A DNA stretch of 64,000 nt from Bacillota bacterium. GTDB taxonomy: Bacteria; Bacillota; Clostridia; Peptostreptococcales; Anaerovoracaceae. The translations under genes and the position numbers were made by a program. Positions within the stretch are counted from its first letter, which is position 1. Each line of letters opens with the position of its first letter. Below the pieces are notes generated by a model. That model was not told the origin of the DNA. It was given only the letters and a program-made list of their open reading frames with translations, and searched no databases. Location of the stretch: the NCBI GenBank assembly GCA_030526355.1, contig JAUNDC010000015.1:1-64000 (forward strand), given 5' to 3'. Shown one piece after another: positions 54,197 to 63,146 of the stretch.

Positions 54197-54290
54197 AATT
54201 TCCAAATTGTCATTGACATTTCTGGGATTAGTCTGGGCTTTTGCAATACTTTATGATTTAATATTTTATTATGGAAAGGATGGAAAGGAG
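54197..54290 (+). repeat. About 90-bp repeat upstream of a lipoprotein-family gene, copy 1
   Basis: Matches 57598-57685: CCAAATTGTCATTGACATTTC, then TTTGCAATA and TTTATGATTTAAT, then a GGAG SD. Probably a shared promoter/leader segment; it contains TTGACA but I cannot place a -10 at 17 bases. Confidence 0.8.
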
Positions 54291-54299
54291 TAAGAAAAA

Positions 54300-54704
54300 A
54301 TGATAATCAAAATAATCAAAAAGTCAATTATCATGTTAATTTGCATACTTATCGCATACTTTGGAACCAAGTCCCTCATGACAAATTCTATTAGCACCGT
54401 CAAATATCCTGACAGCCCGTATGTGGGAGAGTGGGTAGCTAAATCTTTTGAATATGAAGGCACTAAGTATGACAACGTTGAGGAAACCGTTGGAAATGTA
54501 GAGCTTATAATCTTTAAAGACGGTACAGCTACATTTAGTGGAGATGGTGATAAGGTTGAGGACAAATGGGAGCCTACTGAAGACGGTTTAAGGCTCATGG
54601 ATAATGGCGGCGATCTGTTATTCGTCTACAAGGACGGAATGCTGCTAAACACTCTTGACGTAGAAAAAGGAGCCATAACCTTAATCTTCGAGAAGAAGGA
54701 GTAG
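54300..54704 (+). CDS. Membrane-anchored protein, paralogue A of a small secreted family
   Basis: 134 residues: one N-terminal membrane helix (SIIMLICILIAYFG) and an exported domain with GEWVAKSFEYEG, GTATFSGDGDKVEDKWEPTE and VYKDGMLLNTL, ending IFEKKE. The exported part is about 100 residues and is shared with paralogues B (54798) and C (59500). Family unknown; it looks like a small beta-barrel (lipocalin-like). No lipobox is present in this member. GGAAAGGAG precedes the ATG. Confidence 0.8.
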   Translation: MIIKIIKKSIIMLICILIAYFGTKSLMTNSISTVKYPDSPYVGEWVAKSFEYEGTKYDNVEETVGNVELIIFKDGTATFSGDGDKVEDKWEPTEDGLRLMDNGGDLLFVYKDGMLLNTLDVEKGAITLIFEKKE

Positions 54705-54797
54705 TTCTTCTATAAATATAAAATAATAGATAGCGAAAGGTCAGTGCACCAGTTCCATGACGCATTGGTATCTTTCGCAGAAAGATGGGGAATAAAC

Positions 54798-55253
54798 ATG
54801 AAATTTAAAAAAACAATAATTGTAACATGCTTTGTAATCATCGCATCTCTGGGACTCTCACTGACAGGATGCAGTAACAGCAGCAACGACAAGACTACTG
54901 AAAACACCAGTGCCAAATACACCAGCAACACGGATGCTGAAAACACCATCGACACGGATGCTGAAAACACGTATATAGGAACATGGGTAGCTACAGTTGT
55001 TGAACGCGAAGGCATTGAATATGACGCTGCGGAAGCGAAGGCATCCTTCGTGCTTACTCTTGATGCAGACGGTACGGGTACATTTGACCCAGGTAACGGG
55101 GGAGGTGACATCAAATGGGAGCTTGCCGAAGACCGTTTGAAAATTACGGATTCCGTCGGTGATTATTACTTCACCTATAAGAACGGAAAAGTGCTATGGG
55201 AGTTGCCAATCGATCAGGAAGTCGCAACCATATATTTCGAAAAGAAGAAGTAA
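54798..55253 (+). CDS. Small lipoprotein, paralogue B
   Basis: 151 residues. Lipoprotein signal with lipobox LTGC (residues 20-23), a Thr/Asn-rich linker with a tandem repeat (NTDAENT, DTDAENT), then the shared domain (GTWVATVVEREGIEYDAAEA, GTGTFDPGNGGGDIKWEL, YFTYKNGKVLWEL, FEKKK). The start at ATG 54798 is set by the signal peptide; GGGGA lies upstream. Follows paralogue A by 93 bases, so it is probably co-transcribed. Function unknown, cell surface. Confidence 0.85.
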   Translation: MKFKKTIIVTCFVIIASLGLSLTGCSNSSNDKTTENTSAKYTSNTDAENTIDTDAENTYIGTWVATVVEREGIEYDAAEAKASFVLTLDADGTGTFDPGNGGGDIKWELAEDRLKITDSVGDYYFTYKNGKVLWELPIDQEVATIYFEKKK

Positions 55254-55379
55254 CTGGCTGAATAGCAAGAGATTCGGATTCCATCAACGGATTAATGACG
55301 TCTTTTTAGAACTGACTTCTACTGCGATAATTTATTCTCTCCTGAAGCTCTTTTACAGATTTTGGTCCTTCCATATGTC

Positions 55380-55536
55380 AAGCGGATATTCGCAATCCGC
55401 TTTGCTACTTGCTCATAACCGAATAACTGCTTCGCAGTTTATCAGATGGAGCTTGTACCCCATCTGATACAAGCAAGTCCCTACCCATCACTTAATGCTT
55501 TGCGCATTTGAAGTGGGGGACTTGCTCGATTCGGTT
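55380..55536. other. Cloverleaf-like set of perfect hairpins
   Basis: AAGCGGAT/ATCCGCTT (55380-55402), then a closing stem AACCGAAT (55417-55424) with ATTCGGTT (55529-55536). Inside it are three hairpins: AACTGC/GCAGTT (55425-55439), ATCAGATGG/CCATCTGAT (55441-55468) and AGCAAGTCCC/GGGACTTGCT (55472-55526, itself extended by CACTT/AAGTG and ATGC/GCAT). No gene. Could be a structured RNA or a recombination site. The rest of 55254-55379 shows nothing. Confidence 0.6.
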
Positions 55537-55541
55537 AAAGT

Positions 55542-55677
55542 ATGAGATTTGCCGATGTACTAAAACTGTATCTGAACAAAACGAAGGGGACTGCGAAAGA
55601 GCCGCCCGCAGGCTCGACAATCGTTCTGGCGGACGGCACGACCAACACCATCAGAAAGTTACGGCATCTGCGCAAGT
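55542..55677 (+). pseudogene. 5' end of an XRE-type regulator gene fused to surface-protein sequence
   Basis: The first 21 codons (MRFADVLKLYLNKTKGTAKE) match the start of the large XRE gene at 57692 in protein and DNA. After that the frame continues as STIVLADGTTNTI, a motif from Clostridial surface proteins, and stops at 55677. A deletion has joined the two genes. Confidence 0.75.
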
Positions 55678-57177
55678 AATGGCCGTGTGATCATCACCAA
55701 CAGCATCGTAACCGCCAAAGGCGGTACATCGTCTGATAGCATGGGCATCTGTTCTGTTATAGAATTCAATAGCGGCACCTTGATTGCCGAATCAAAGGAG
55801 GAATGGGTTCTGTCCAGAAACCAACCGAATAAACTTCCTGAATCCTATTGGAGGCGCACCTCGAACAGCGGCCCTTATAATGAGGCTCCTGGTTCTGCAT
55901 ATAACTGGAACAAGTCGCACAACTATGTAGAGTTCCATGACACAAATCCCGGCTACGTCATCACCTTTGACGCCAACAGCGGCCAAGGCACAATGTCAGA
56001 CGCAACCGCTATCACATCCGCAGCAATTACAGATGTTGATGCTCCGGTATCCAATACTACATTGGACACTGCAGCAGTCTGTGAAACCACAGGTGTAAGC
56101 AGTACCACACCATCGGTTACATGGAGCCCGTCTGGTTCCAAAGCAGAATATGGTAAAATCTACACTGCAGACATTACGCTTTCCGCAAGTGAAGGCTACA
56201 AATTTGCGGATGGCGTGACAGCTACCGTAAACGGGAATCCTGCAACAAACGTTACGAGAAACACTGACGGAACTCTTACGGTAACCTACGAATTTCCAAA
56301 AACAGAAAAGCACAACATTGAACTGACATTTAATACCGCGGTTCGTGATGTCGATCCTGTAAGGAATCCAACAATTAATTCTGGATATAAAATACCTCTT
56401 TGTATTTTCGTCGAGGATACCAACAAAAATGGAGATTTCACTGATGATAAAACAGTGCTCCTTGACAATGCTCTTGTGGAAGAATTTATCGCACAGCCGG
56501 AAGTAACCATGACTTATTAAGAGTTTATGGCTACATTTAAAAGTGAATTGGGTATTGATGAGATAAAGACAAAATACACCGGGGGATATAATTATTCTGT
56601 TTTCGCAATAATTGAGCATAGCGAAGAAATACCTTTCGCCATAGATGCAAATCAAAAAGTCACCGATGCAATCGTAAAAGTTAATGGAAAAGAAATAACC
56701 AATGAATGTAAGGGAGGAAGCTCAATATCCATTAATCCGGGCTCCTATGTCTTTACCGCCACCGAGGATATTCCTCAGAAAAGCCAGACACCTGCAGTTG
56801 TAGTGAATACAATAACATATAACGGTGAGGCAATTACTGCTAATGCAGAGGGCGAATATGTATCAAAGAAAGCAAAGAAGCCGAAAATTTCAAAGCTTCA
56901 AAAGGGTAAGAAATCCTTTAAGAATACCTGGAAAAAGGTGAAAGGTGTATCGGGATATCAGGTACAGTATTCAACCTCAAAGAATTTTACAAATCAAACT
57001 TCAAAGAAGGCTACCTATAATGGCAATAAAAAATTCACAAAGACAGTTAAAAAGCTCAAGGGCGGCAAGAAATATTATGTAAGAATTCGCACCTACAAGA
57101 ATGTAAAGATAAACGGCAAAACCGTTAGGATTTATTCCTCCTGGTCATCAGCAAAAGCTGTTAAAACTAGAAAATAG
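55678..57177 (+). pseudogene. Surface protein with FN3-like end, broken by deletion and a nonsense codon
   Basis: The frame starts without an initiation codon near SNGRVIITNSIVTAKGGTSS and continues through a beta-rich part (DANSGQGTMSDATA, GKIYTADITLSASEGYKFAD) to a TAA at 56518. The same frame then goes on (EFMATFKSELGIDEIKTKYT) to an FN3-like end (KKLKGGKKYYVRIRTYKN, SSWSSAKAVKTRK) at 57177. So a large secreted protein gene has lost its 5' end to the XRE fragment and gained one stop. No anchor motif; the Lys-rich end may bind the wall. Confidence 0.78.
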
Positions 57178-57232
57178 TATCAGAAGGTATCATAACGTGG
57201 GAGAACGGTAGAGTACCGCCATGTACCATGAA

Positions 57233-57263
57233 AATAATGGGGAGGGATAACCTCCCCATTATT
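57233..57263. terminator. Perfect 13-base stem terminator
   Basis: AATAATGGGGAGG pairs with CCTCCCCATTATT around GATAA. Two further perfect hairpins follow: GATATTTG/CAAATATC (57349-57369) and AGTCCATC..GGGA/TCCC..GATGGACT (57374-57402). Confidence 0.8.
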
Positions 57264-57442
57264 GTGTCTAGCGTCAACGTCCCCGCTGCCAAAACGCAAC
57301 GGCACTTGCGGCCATGCCCAGGGCAGTGGCAGATTGAAAGATTGCTCCGATATTTGTCCGGCAAATATCAAAAAGTCCATCCGGGATAATCCCAGATGGA
57401 CTCTGAATATCTGTATCTTCTCGAACAAACGTAAAATTAACG

Positions 57443-57685
57443 TTTGGGAAACTGTGGAAACCCGTAAAATAAGGTTTTGTGGATATGTGTGCTGCATACT
57501 CGCTACAAACCCACAGCATCTTATAACAACTGAGCACTTCTCTTCATAGCCAGGTATCAGCAATAGTATCTGGCTTTCATTTACCGTTTACGCAATCCCC
57601 AAATTGTCATTGACATTTCAGGGATAAGTATAGACCTTTGCAATAATTTATGATTTAATTTTTTTGATAAACATTTAAAAGGAGT
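57443..57685 (+). repeat. Dispersed repeat, copy 2 (both halves contiguous)
   Basis: 57443-57573 corresponds to 53626-53757, and 57598-57685 to 54197-54290. Here the halves are 25 bases apart; at the other locus the DUF2442 gene lies between them. Confidence 0.83.
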
Positions 57686-57691
57686 TAACGT

Positions 57692-59416
57692 ATGAGCTTT
57701 GCTAATGTGCTAAATCTGTATCTGAAAAAAACAAAGTGTACTGCGAAAGAGCTGTCCGCTGCTTCGGGTATATCCACTTCTGCCCTAAGCAGATACCGTT
57801 CCGGAAAGAGAATTCCTGAGCAGGAGCAGATTGAAAAACTGATTTTCGGATTTGTTCAGCTGGCAAGTGAGAATACTCCGGAGCTTGATGAAGCAATCAT
57901 TAGAAACGCTTTTTCAGAGTATACGGATAAGCAAAAGCTCGACTATCAGGTCATCATTAAGAATCTCAATGCCGCAATTGAAACCTTAGATATCAGTGTT
58001 TCCGGACTTTCAAGAGCACTGAGATTTGATTCATCCTATCTGTCAAGAATTCGCAAAGGTCAGCGTAAACCTGCCGATCTGAATAAGTTTATTATCGAAA
58101 CTGCAGAGTATATTGCAAGAACAAACTCACCGTCGGCCATTGCAGGGCTGATTGGACACCCTGAAGAAGAACTTGTTCCGGTAGGTCGGTGTGCATCAAA
58201 ACTGTGCAGCTGGTTCAGTGGCAGGTTCAGTTCCGGAACGATTAGTCAACGTAATTCTCTTGGAGAGCTTCTTCATCAACTGGATGCATTCAATATTGAA
58301 ACGTATATGAGTGATGCTCATTTTCCGGAGACGGTCCAGGTTCGAGAGCCTGAGATTTTATCTCTTCCGAAATACTATTACGGGTTTGACGAAATGAAAA
58401 AGGGCGAACTGGATTTTTTCAAGATAGTATCCTCTTCCGGAACTAAGGGTACTGTCTGGATGTGCAACAGTATCCCTATGGAAGACTTAACCATGGATGC
58501 GTCATATATGAGAGAATGGATGCAATCCATTGCAATGATGATTATGAAGGGGGCAGATATCCAGATAATCCATGATGTTGACCGTCCATCCGACGAGATG
58601 TTGCTTGGGCTGATGAGCTGGATTCCGCTTCATATGACTGGAAAAGTTACTTCTTACTATCTGCCCGACGCTTCAAACCGTATCTATTGCCATACAGACT
58701 ATGTATCGGACACTGCCGTGCTCTATGGAGAATGTATCAGAGGGTATCATAATGAAGGAAAATACTGCCTGACGCAAAGTGAGACGGATCTTGCCTATTA
58801 CAAAAATCGGATACGACGTCTGTTTTCGAAGGCAAGACCTCTGATAAAGACCTACCGGACAGAGAATCAGGATGCGTTCTTTTGTTTCGAGGATTCCGAA
58901 GGATTGTTCGGTGGGACGCGATGCAACCTTCTTTCTTCTCTGCCGATCTATACAATTCCGGAAGACGTTCTGGAAAGTATGCTGGAAAATAATTCCTTCG
59001 GAGACAATGAGAAGGCAGATGTCAGAAGCTACCTGTCCAAGCAAAGGAAAATGACAGTAACAATTCTGGAAAACGGAACGATATATGATGAAATTTCCGT
59101 ACTGAATGAAGAGGAATTCGGAAAAGAACCGGTTTATTTATCTCTTTCCGGTATGTTCTCAGAAAAAGGACTGAGATATACCTATCAGGAATATCTAAAG
59201 CATCTTGCAGCAACGAAGCAATTTGCCGAAGATCATGCCGGATATGACCTGTATACAGATACTGTACAGACGTTCCGGAATATTCAGATTCAGATCAATA
59301 TGGGAAAATGGGTGATCGTATCCAAGAACAATGCCCCTGCCATTCATTTTGTCATCAAACATCCCAAAATGATCCGTGCTTTTGAAGACTTCTGCAGACC
59401 GACGGTCAAAGCATAA
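57692..59416 (+). CDS. Large XRE-type DNA-binding protein
   Basis: 574 residues, AAAAGGAG before the ATG. Two helix-turn-helix segments: SAASGISTSALSRYRSGKR (about 22-40) and LSRALRFDSSYLSRIRKGQR (about 106-126). The remaining 430 residues form a domain I do not recognise, with the segments WMCNSIPMEDLTMDASYMRE, IIHDVDRPSDEMLLGLMSWI and MGKWVIVSKNNAPAIHFVIK. It sits between the lipoprotein paralogues and shares its upstream repeat with paralogue A, so it may regulate them. A fragment of a second copy is at 55542. Confidence 0.82.
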   Translation: MSFANVLNLYLKKTKCTAKELSAASGISTSALSRYRSGKRIPEQEQIEKLIFGFVQLASENTPELDEAIIRNAFSEYTDKQKLDYQVIIKNLNAAIETLDISVSGLSRALRFDSSYLSRIRKGQRKPADLNKFIIETAEYIARTNSPSAIAGLIGHPEEELVPVGRCASKLCSWFSGRFSSGTISQRNSLGELLHQLDAFNIETYMSDAHFPETVQVREPEILSLPKYYYGFDEMKKGELDFFKIVSSSGTKGTVWMCNSIPMEDLTMDASYMREWMQSIAMMIMKGADIQIIHDVDRPSDEMLLGLMSWIPLHMTGKVTSYYLPDASNRIYCHTDYVSDTAVLYGECIRGYHNEGKYCLTQSETDLAYYKNRIRRLFSKARPLIKTYRTENQDAFFCFEDSEGLFGGTRCNLLSSLPIYTIPEDVLESMLENNSFGDNEKADVRSYLSKQRKMTVTILENGTIYDEISVLNEEEFGKEPVYLSLSGMFSEKGLRYTYQEYLKHLAATKQFAEDHAGYDLYTDTVQTFRNIQIQINMGKWVIVSKNNAPAIHFVIKHPKMIRAFEDFCRPTVKA

Positions 59417-59499
59417 ACGGTATTCATTTTAACATTTTACGCGGCAAAATGCCGAAAGAAACAACGAAAAAGAAAAACATTTATTAAGGAGGAAGAAAC

Positions 59500-59924
59500 A
59501 TGAAAATGAAAAAACAATAATCCTGATATGCTGTATAATCATTGCATCTATGGGAATCGCACTGACAGGCTGCGGTAACAGCAGCAGCGAAGAAGATGTT
59601 GAAAGCAGCGGCGACAAATATGCTGACAGCTCGTATGCGGGAACATGGGAGCTTGAGGATGCTGAATTAGACGGCGTGAAAGTTGATGATGCTGAAGCAC
59701 TCCTGGGAAGTATAGCTATTATGATTAATGAAGACGGTACAGCTATATTTATGGGAAATGGCGCGAGAATTGACGACCTGTGGGAGCCTACAGAAGATGG
59801 CTTGAAGCTCTGGAAGGAAGGAGAAGACGTTGTTGAATACTTCACTTACAAGGATGGCAAGCTTGTACTGGAGCTTGATCTGGAAGTGGGACATGCAATC
59901 GCATACTTCGAGAAGGAAGATTAG
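59500..59924 (+). pseudogene. Small lipoprotein, paralogue C, with a one-base frameshift in an A-tract
   Basis: AAGGAGG and ATG at 59500 are followed by a run of six A (59509-59514) and then an early stop. One additional A restores the reading MKMKKTIILICCIIIASMGI and the lipobox ALTGC, in line with paralogue B. From 59550 the remaining frame is open: GTWELEDAELDGVKVDDAEA, WEPTEDGLKLW, YFTYKDGKLVLEL, YFEKED. Either a pseudogene or switched by slippage in the A-tract. Confidence 0.75.
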
Positions 59925-60163
59925 TTATCTGAACAGCAAGAACTTCTATAGTAAACGCGAAATTCTTTTGCATGGTTCGTATTCGAAATAATAATCTCGG
60001 AATAAATAGAACAAGATATTCAGATAAACCTCCTGAGAAGGAAGGTAAACTTATTGTAATACCTTCCTAGAGTAATATGCATCTACTGCCCCTATAGATT
60101 ATAGCCTATCACGATAATGCTGATGCAATATTTGTTTGAAAAGCCTAAATCCGGCAGCGGAAT

Positions 60164-60530
60164 CTATTTGTTGATAAAATACAGTCCCAGCAGGCAAGCG
60201 ACGATACCGATTGCCTTGTTCATCGTGAACTGTTCTTTGTAAGTGAAATATCCGACGGCAATCAGTGCCATAGCCAGTATCATGGATTTTACAATGTACC
60301 CGGTGTTCACATTCCAACCCGCCCGGTACATATAAATGCTTCCTGCCTCCAGGCCTACAATGGCAAAACCGAGAACAAAGGTCGTCCAGTTGATTGATTT
60401 CCATTCTGTCAGAAGATTCTGCCCGCCGCTGGTCAGGAAGAAAATCACTGTAGTTATGGCGGCTCCAACCAGATATGTTATCGTTAAACCTGCGAAAGGA
60501 TTCAGGGTCACCGGAGTTGATTTGGAGCAA
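60164..60530 (-). pseudogene. EamA-family transporter gene truncated by an IS element
   Basis: About 115 codons reading PFAGLTITYLVGAAITTVIF, FVLGFAIVGLEAGSIYMYRAGWN (in part) and IVACLLGLYFINK, the C-terminal three quarters of a small EamA/DMT transporter (normally about 140 residues). The frame is open further to STPVTLNPF and then hits the left end of the IS3-family element at about 60553. The N-terminal helix is gone. Confidence 0.78.
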
Positions 60531-60603
60531 ATCTTGGTGTTAGGATATAACTATGGACACGAAATGTTGAACAACTTATACTTAAAAAAAGGAGTTCAAC
60601 AAA

Positions 60604-60882
60604 ATGGCTAAAAATCAAAAATCTTATACACCAGAATTCAGGCAGCAAATCGTTGATTTACACTGCCAAGCTGGCAAAAGCATAACCGAATTAAGTAACG
60701 AATATGGCATACCTAAAGGCACAATCTCTACCTGGATTAAGAATCTTGCTCCAGCAATAAATACTGGTGAAGGGACTATCTCATTAAAGGAATACAAGGC
60801 TCTTCAGAAGAAAATGAAAGAGCTTGAAATAGAGAATGAAATATTAAAAAAAGCTACTGCCATATTCGCAAAAAATCAATAA
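60604..60882 (+). CDS. IS3-family transposase OrfA
   Basis: 92 residues: helix-turn-helix (YTPEFRQQIVDLHCQAGKSI, then ELSNEYGIPKGTISTWI) and a C-terminal leucine-zipper-like helix (LKEYKALQKKMKELEIENEI). Binds the IS ends. AAGGAG upstream. OrfB is in the -1 frame, reached at the CAAAAAATC run near the end of orfA. Confidence 0.9.
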   Translation: MAKNQKSYTPEFRQQIVDLHCQAGKSITELSNEYGIPKGTISTWIKNLAPAINTGEGTISLKEYKALQKKMKELEIENEILKKATAIFAKNQ

Positions 60883-60890
60883 CTGAATAT

Positions 60891-61421
60891 GTGTCCTTTA
60901 TTCAGGCTAATATAGATAAATATACCGTTAAGCAAATGTGCTCTGCGCTAAAATTACCTCGCAGTACTTACTATGCCACAGTTAATCATGTTCCAACTAA
61001 ACGTGAAGAAGAATACAACAACTTCAGCAAGGAAGTCTTGAATGTTTATTATGAATTCAAGAAACGATATGGGGCAATCAAAATCCAACGAGAGCTCAAT
61101 GCAAGAAATAGTCCCTGCTCTGTAAAAAGAGTGCAACGTCATATGAAGAATCTTGATATCAAGAATATTGTTGTCAAAAAATATCAGTACCAAAAAAATC
61201 AAGGTTCTGTACCCGATGATAAGGAGAACATCCTTAATCGTGATTTTAAGGCTGATACGGTGTTTAAAAAGCTTGTAACTGATATAACATATATCCATGT
61301 AGTAAATGAAGGGTGGACTTATCTGGCTTCAGTAATGGATTTATACAACCGTAAAAGGCGCCATAGTGCTCTTGATTACAAGACACCACAACAGGTTGAG
61401 GATGAGGCTCTAGCAGCTTAA
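60891..61421 (+). pseudogene. IS3-family transposase OrfB with catalytic core deleted
   Basis: Starts at the frameshift exit from orfA (SITEYVSFIQANIDKYTVKQ, MCSALKLPRSTYYAT). The integrase core begins with the first catalytic Asp (VTDITYIHVVNEGWTYLASV) but jumps from MDLYNRK to RRHSALDYKTPQQVEDE, the normal C-terminus. About 90 residues including the second Asp and the Glu of the DDE triad are missing. Both junction sides contain YNRK in relatives, so a deletion between short repeats is likely. Confidence 0.85.
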
Positions 61422-61508
61422 GAAACATCTCTCCTTGTAGCTAAAGCAGGGAGAGAAATAGTTCAACTTTTTGTGTCCAAGGTCTTGACTTAGGTCCATG
61501 GAATTAAG

Positions 61509-61712
61509 TGGCCGCCACACTGTACACGCCACACTACAATTTCCATGATGAAAGAACACAGCATTGATGAAACTACCATCAAGAAGATTGTTGGACATTC
61601 TGGAGCTATGACGCTTACAGAACGTGTCTACACTCATCTTGATGTCCAGGTTCTGATCGATGCCATAAACAAAATTGTGGGAAAAAGAGAGAATGGAAAG
61701 GAAGAAAAATAA
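61509..61712 (+). pseudogene. Tyrosine recombinase (integrase), C-terminal remnant
   Basis: About 67 codons: PHCTRHTTISMMKEHSIDE, TIKKIVGHSGAMTLTERVYT, HLDVQVLIDAINKI. These hold the box II HxxR, the GH and the nucleophile Tyr of phage-type integrases. No 5' part. It marks the right end of the accessory region, next to rpsI. Confidence 0.85.
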
Positions 61713-61900
61713 ACAGAAAAAAGCAGATATTGATAATGCAACAATTATTACTCATATCTGCTTTTCTTGTCTTTATCTATACACTTTAAATCTGACCACA
61801 TAGTTGCTGTGATTTTTGATGCATACATGCTGCATACTTGCTACATATCCACAAATTTCCACCACGTTTCTGGACATCCCATAAAGATTCGAGGGTAAAG

Positions 61901-61935
61901 AAAAACCCCAGAAGCACAAGGTTTCTGAGGTTTTG
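61901..61935 (-). terminator. Intrinsic terminator of rplM-rpsI
   Basis: On the minus strand AAAACCTCAGAA pairs with TTCTGGGGTTTT around ACCTTGTGC, followed by T-rich sequence. Confidence 0.8.
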
Positions 61936-61980
61936 TATGCATTTTCTCGTCCCAAACGATTATCTCTTTGTGAACCGAAA

Positions 61981-62376
61981 TTAACGCTTTGAGAACTGGC
62001 TTGCTCTTCTTGCCTTCTTGAGACCGTATTTCTTTCTTTCCTTCATTCTTGAGTCTCTAGTCAGGAAGCCTGCTGCCTTCAGAGCCGGTCTGTAAGCTTC
62101 TCTGTCTGCTTCGCAGAGTGCTCTTGAGATACCGTGTCTTAAAGCTCCGGCCTGACCAGTGTATCCGCCGCCGTGTACAGTAGCGATTACATCGAATTTG
62201 CCTTCGCATCCAGCGATTTCAAAAGGTCTCTTAACCTCTCTCTTAACGATTTCCATAGCCAGGTAATCGTCGAGCGGCTTCTTGTTTACTGTGATATTTC
62301 CGTTACCAGGGACTAATCTAACTCTAGCAACTGAAGATTTTCTTCTTCCTGTTCCATAATACTGTGTTTTTGCCAT
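61981..62376 (-). CDS. rpsI: 30S ribosomal protein S9
   Basis: 131 residues, complete. It has [20 protein letters not shown] at the N-terminus, [19 protein letters not shown] in the middle and the basic end [15 protein letters not shown] that reaches the tRNA P site. Follows rplM by 19 bases, in the standard operon order. Confidence 0.98.
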   Translation of the reverse strand: MAKTQYYGTGRRKSSVARVRLVPGNGNITVNKKPLDDYLAMEIVKREVKRPFEIAGCEGKFDVIATVHGGGYTGQAGALRHGISRALCEADREAYRPALKAAGFLTRDSRMKERKKYGLKKARRASQFSKR

Positions 62377-62395
62377 CGTTCAATTCCTCCCTTCC

Positions 62396-62824
62396 TTAAA
62401 TATCCAGAACTTCCGGTTTCTGAGCTGCGTGGTCATGTTCAGGACCAGCATAAACCTTTAACTTCTTGTACATCTGTCTTCCCAGCTTGCCGTTAGGCAT
62501 CATGCCCTTTACAGCGTGTCTTACAACCTCTGTAGGGTGCTTTTCCATCATCTTCTCGAAAGTCACTTCTCTGAGGCCGCCAGGATATCCTGTATGTCTC
62601 TTGTAGATCTTTTCTTTTCTCTTCTTGCCTGTTACTTCAACCTTTTCTGCGTTGATAACGATTACATAATCTCCGCAGTCAACGTGAGGTGTGTAAGTCG
62701 GTTTGTTTTTTCCTCTGAGGATAGCTGCAATCTGTGAAGCCATTCTGCCCAGGTTCTTGCCTTCAGCGTCTACAACGTACCATTTACGTTCAACTTCTGC
62801 AGGCTTTGCGATAAATGAACTCAT
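62396..62824 (-). CDS. rplM: 50S ribosomal protein L13
   Basis: 142 residues, complete: [40 protein letters not shown] and [20 protein letters not shown] are family signatures. Early assembly protein of the large subunit. AAAGGAAAAGG stands before the ATG. Confidence 0.98.
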   Translation of the reverse strand: MSSFIAKPAEVERKWYVVDAEGKNLGRMASQIAAILRGKNKPTYTPHVDCGDYVIVINAEKVEVTGKKRKEKIYKRHTGYPGGLREVTFEKMMEKHPTEVVRHAVKGMMPNGKLGRQMYKKLKVYAGPEHDHAAQKPEVLDI

Positions 62825-63046
62825 TTCCTTTTCCTTTCTACCTACTGGAATCTCAACGGTTTGCTGCCGCCGGATTCTTTTCGGCCCTGCCTACTGGGAT
62901 TTTCATGTAAAACCGCCTGCGGCGCTCTGCCATGCTGGCACTATCATGAAAATTGTTTTCGGCGAACTAAAACTTTTTTAGCCGTGTCCGCTCCGGACGG
63001 ATTCCCATCCTGCTCGCACGAAAAATACGTGCCACTGCACGTGACA
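62825..63046 (-). promoter_or_regulatory. Structured rplM leader, possible L13-type autoregulatory element
   Basis: About 220 nt from the predicted start site to rplM. It contains CCAGTAGG twice, a GCCGCAGGCGG-type hairpin and at its start a stem AAATACGTG/CACGTATTT (63021-63053) that can also serve as terminator for the upstream fabF transcript. L13 leaders are known in Firmicutes; I cannot verify the match. Confidence 0.4.
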
Positions 63047-63053
63047 CGTATTT

Positions 63054-63082
63054 ATTTTACACGGTTTGAACAATAAAGTCAA
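63054..63082 (-). promoter_or_regulatory. Sigma-70 promoter of rplM-rpsI
   Basis: Minus strand TTGACT (63077-63082), 17-base spacer, TAAAAT (63054-63059). Confidence 0.8.
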
Positions 63083-63146
63083 AGGATTTTTGACCATACC
63101 GGCTAAATTTGTTTCATATATGATAAAATCTTCACCACTGAGAAGG

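Larger units (their letters stand above)
60554..61479 (+). mobile_element. IS3-family insertion sequence with internal deletion
   Basis: Terminal inverted repeats TGGACACGAAATGTTGAAC (left, 60554) and its counterpart (TGGACACAAAAAGTTGAAC read from 61479). Contains orfA and a shortened orfB. Length 926 bp, less than the roughly 1.2 kb normal for the group. No clear target-site duplication. Probably unable to move on its own. Confidence 0.85.

Noticed and set aside
57180..57563. Minus-strand frame in the repeat after the surface protein
   Set aside because: The similar frames at 53417 and 61773 arise because the DNA is a repeat; stops and lack of SD argue against coding.
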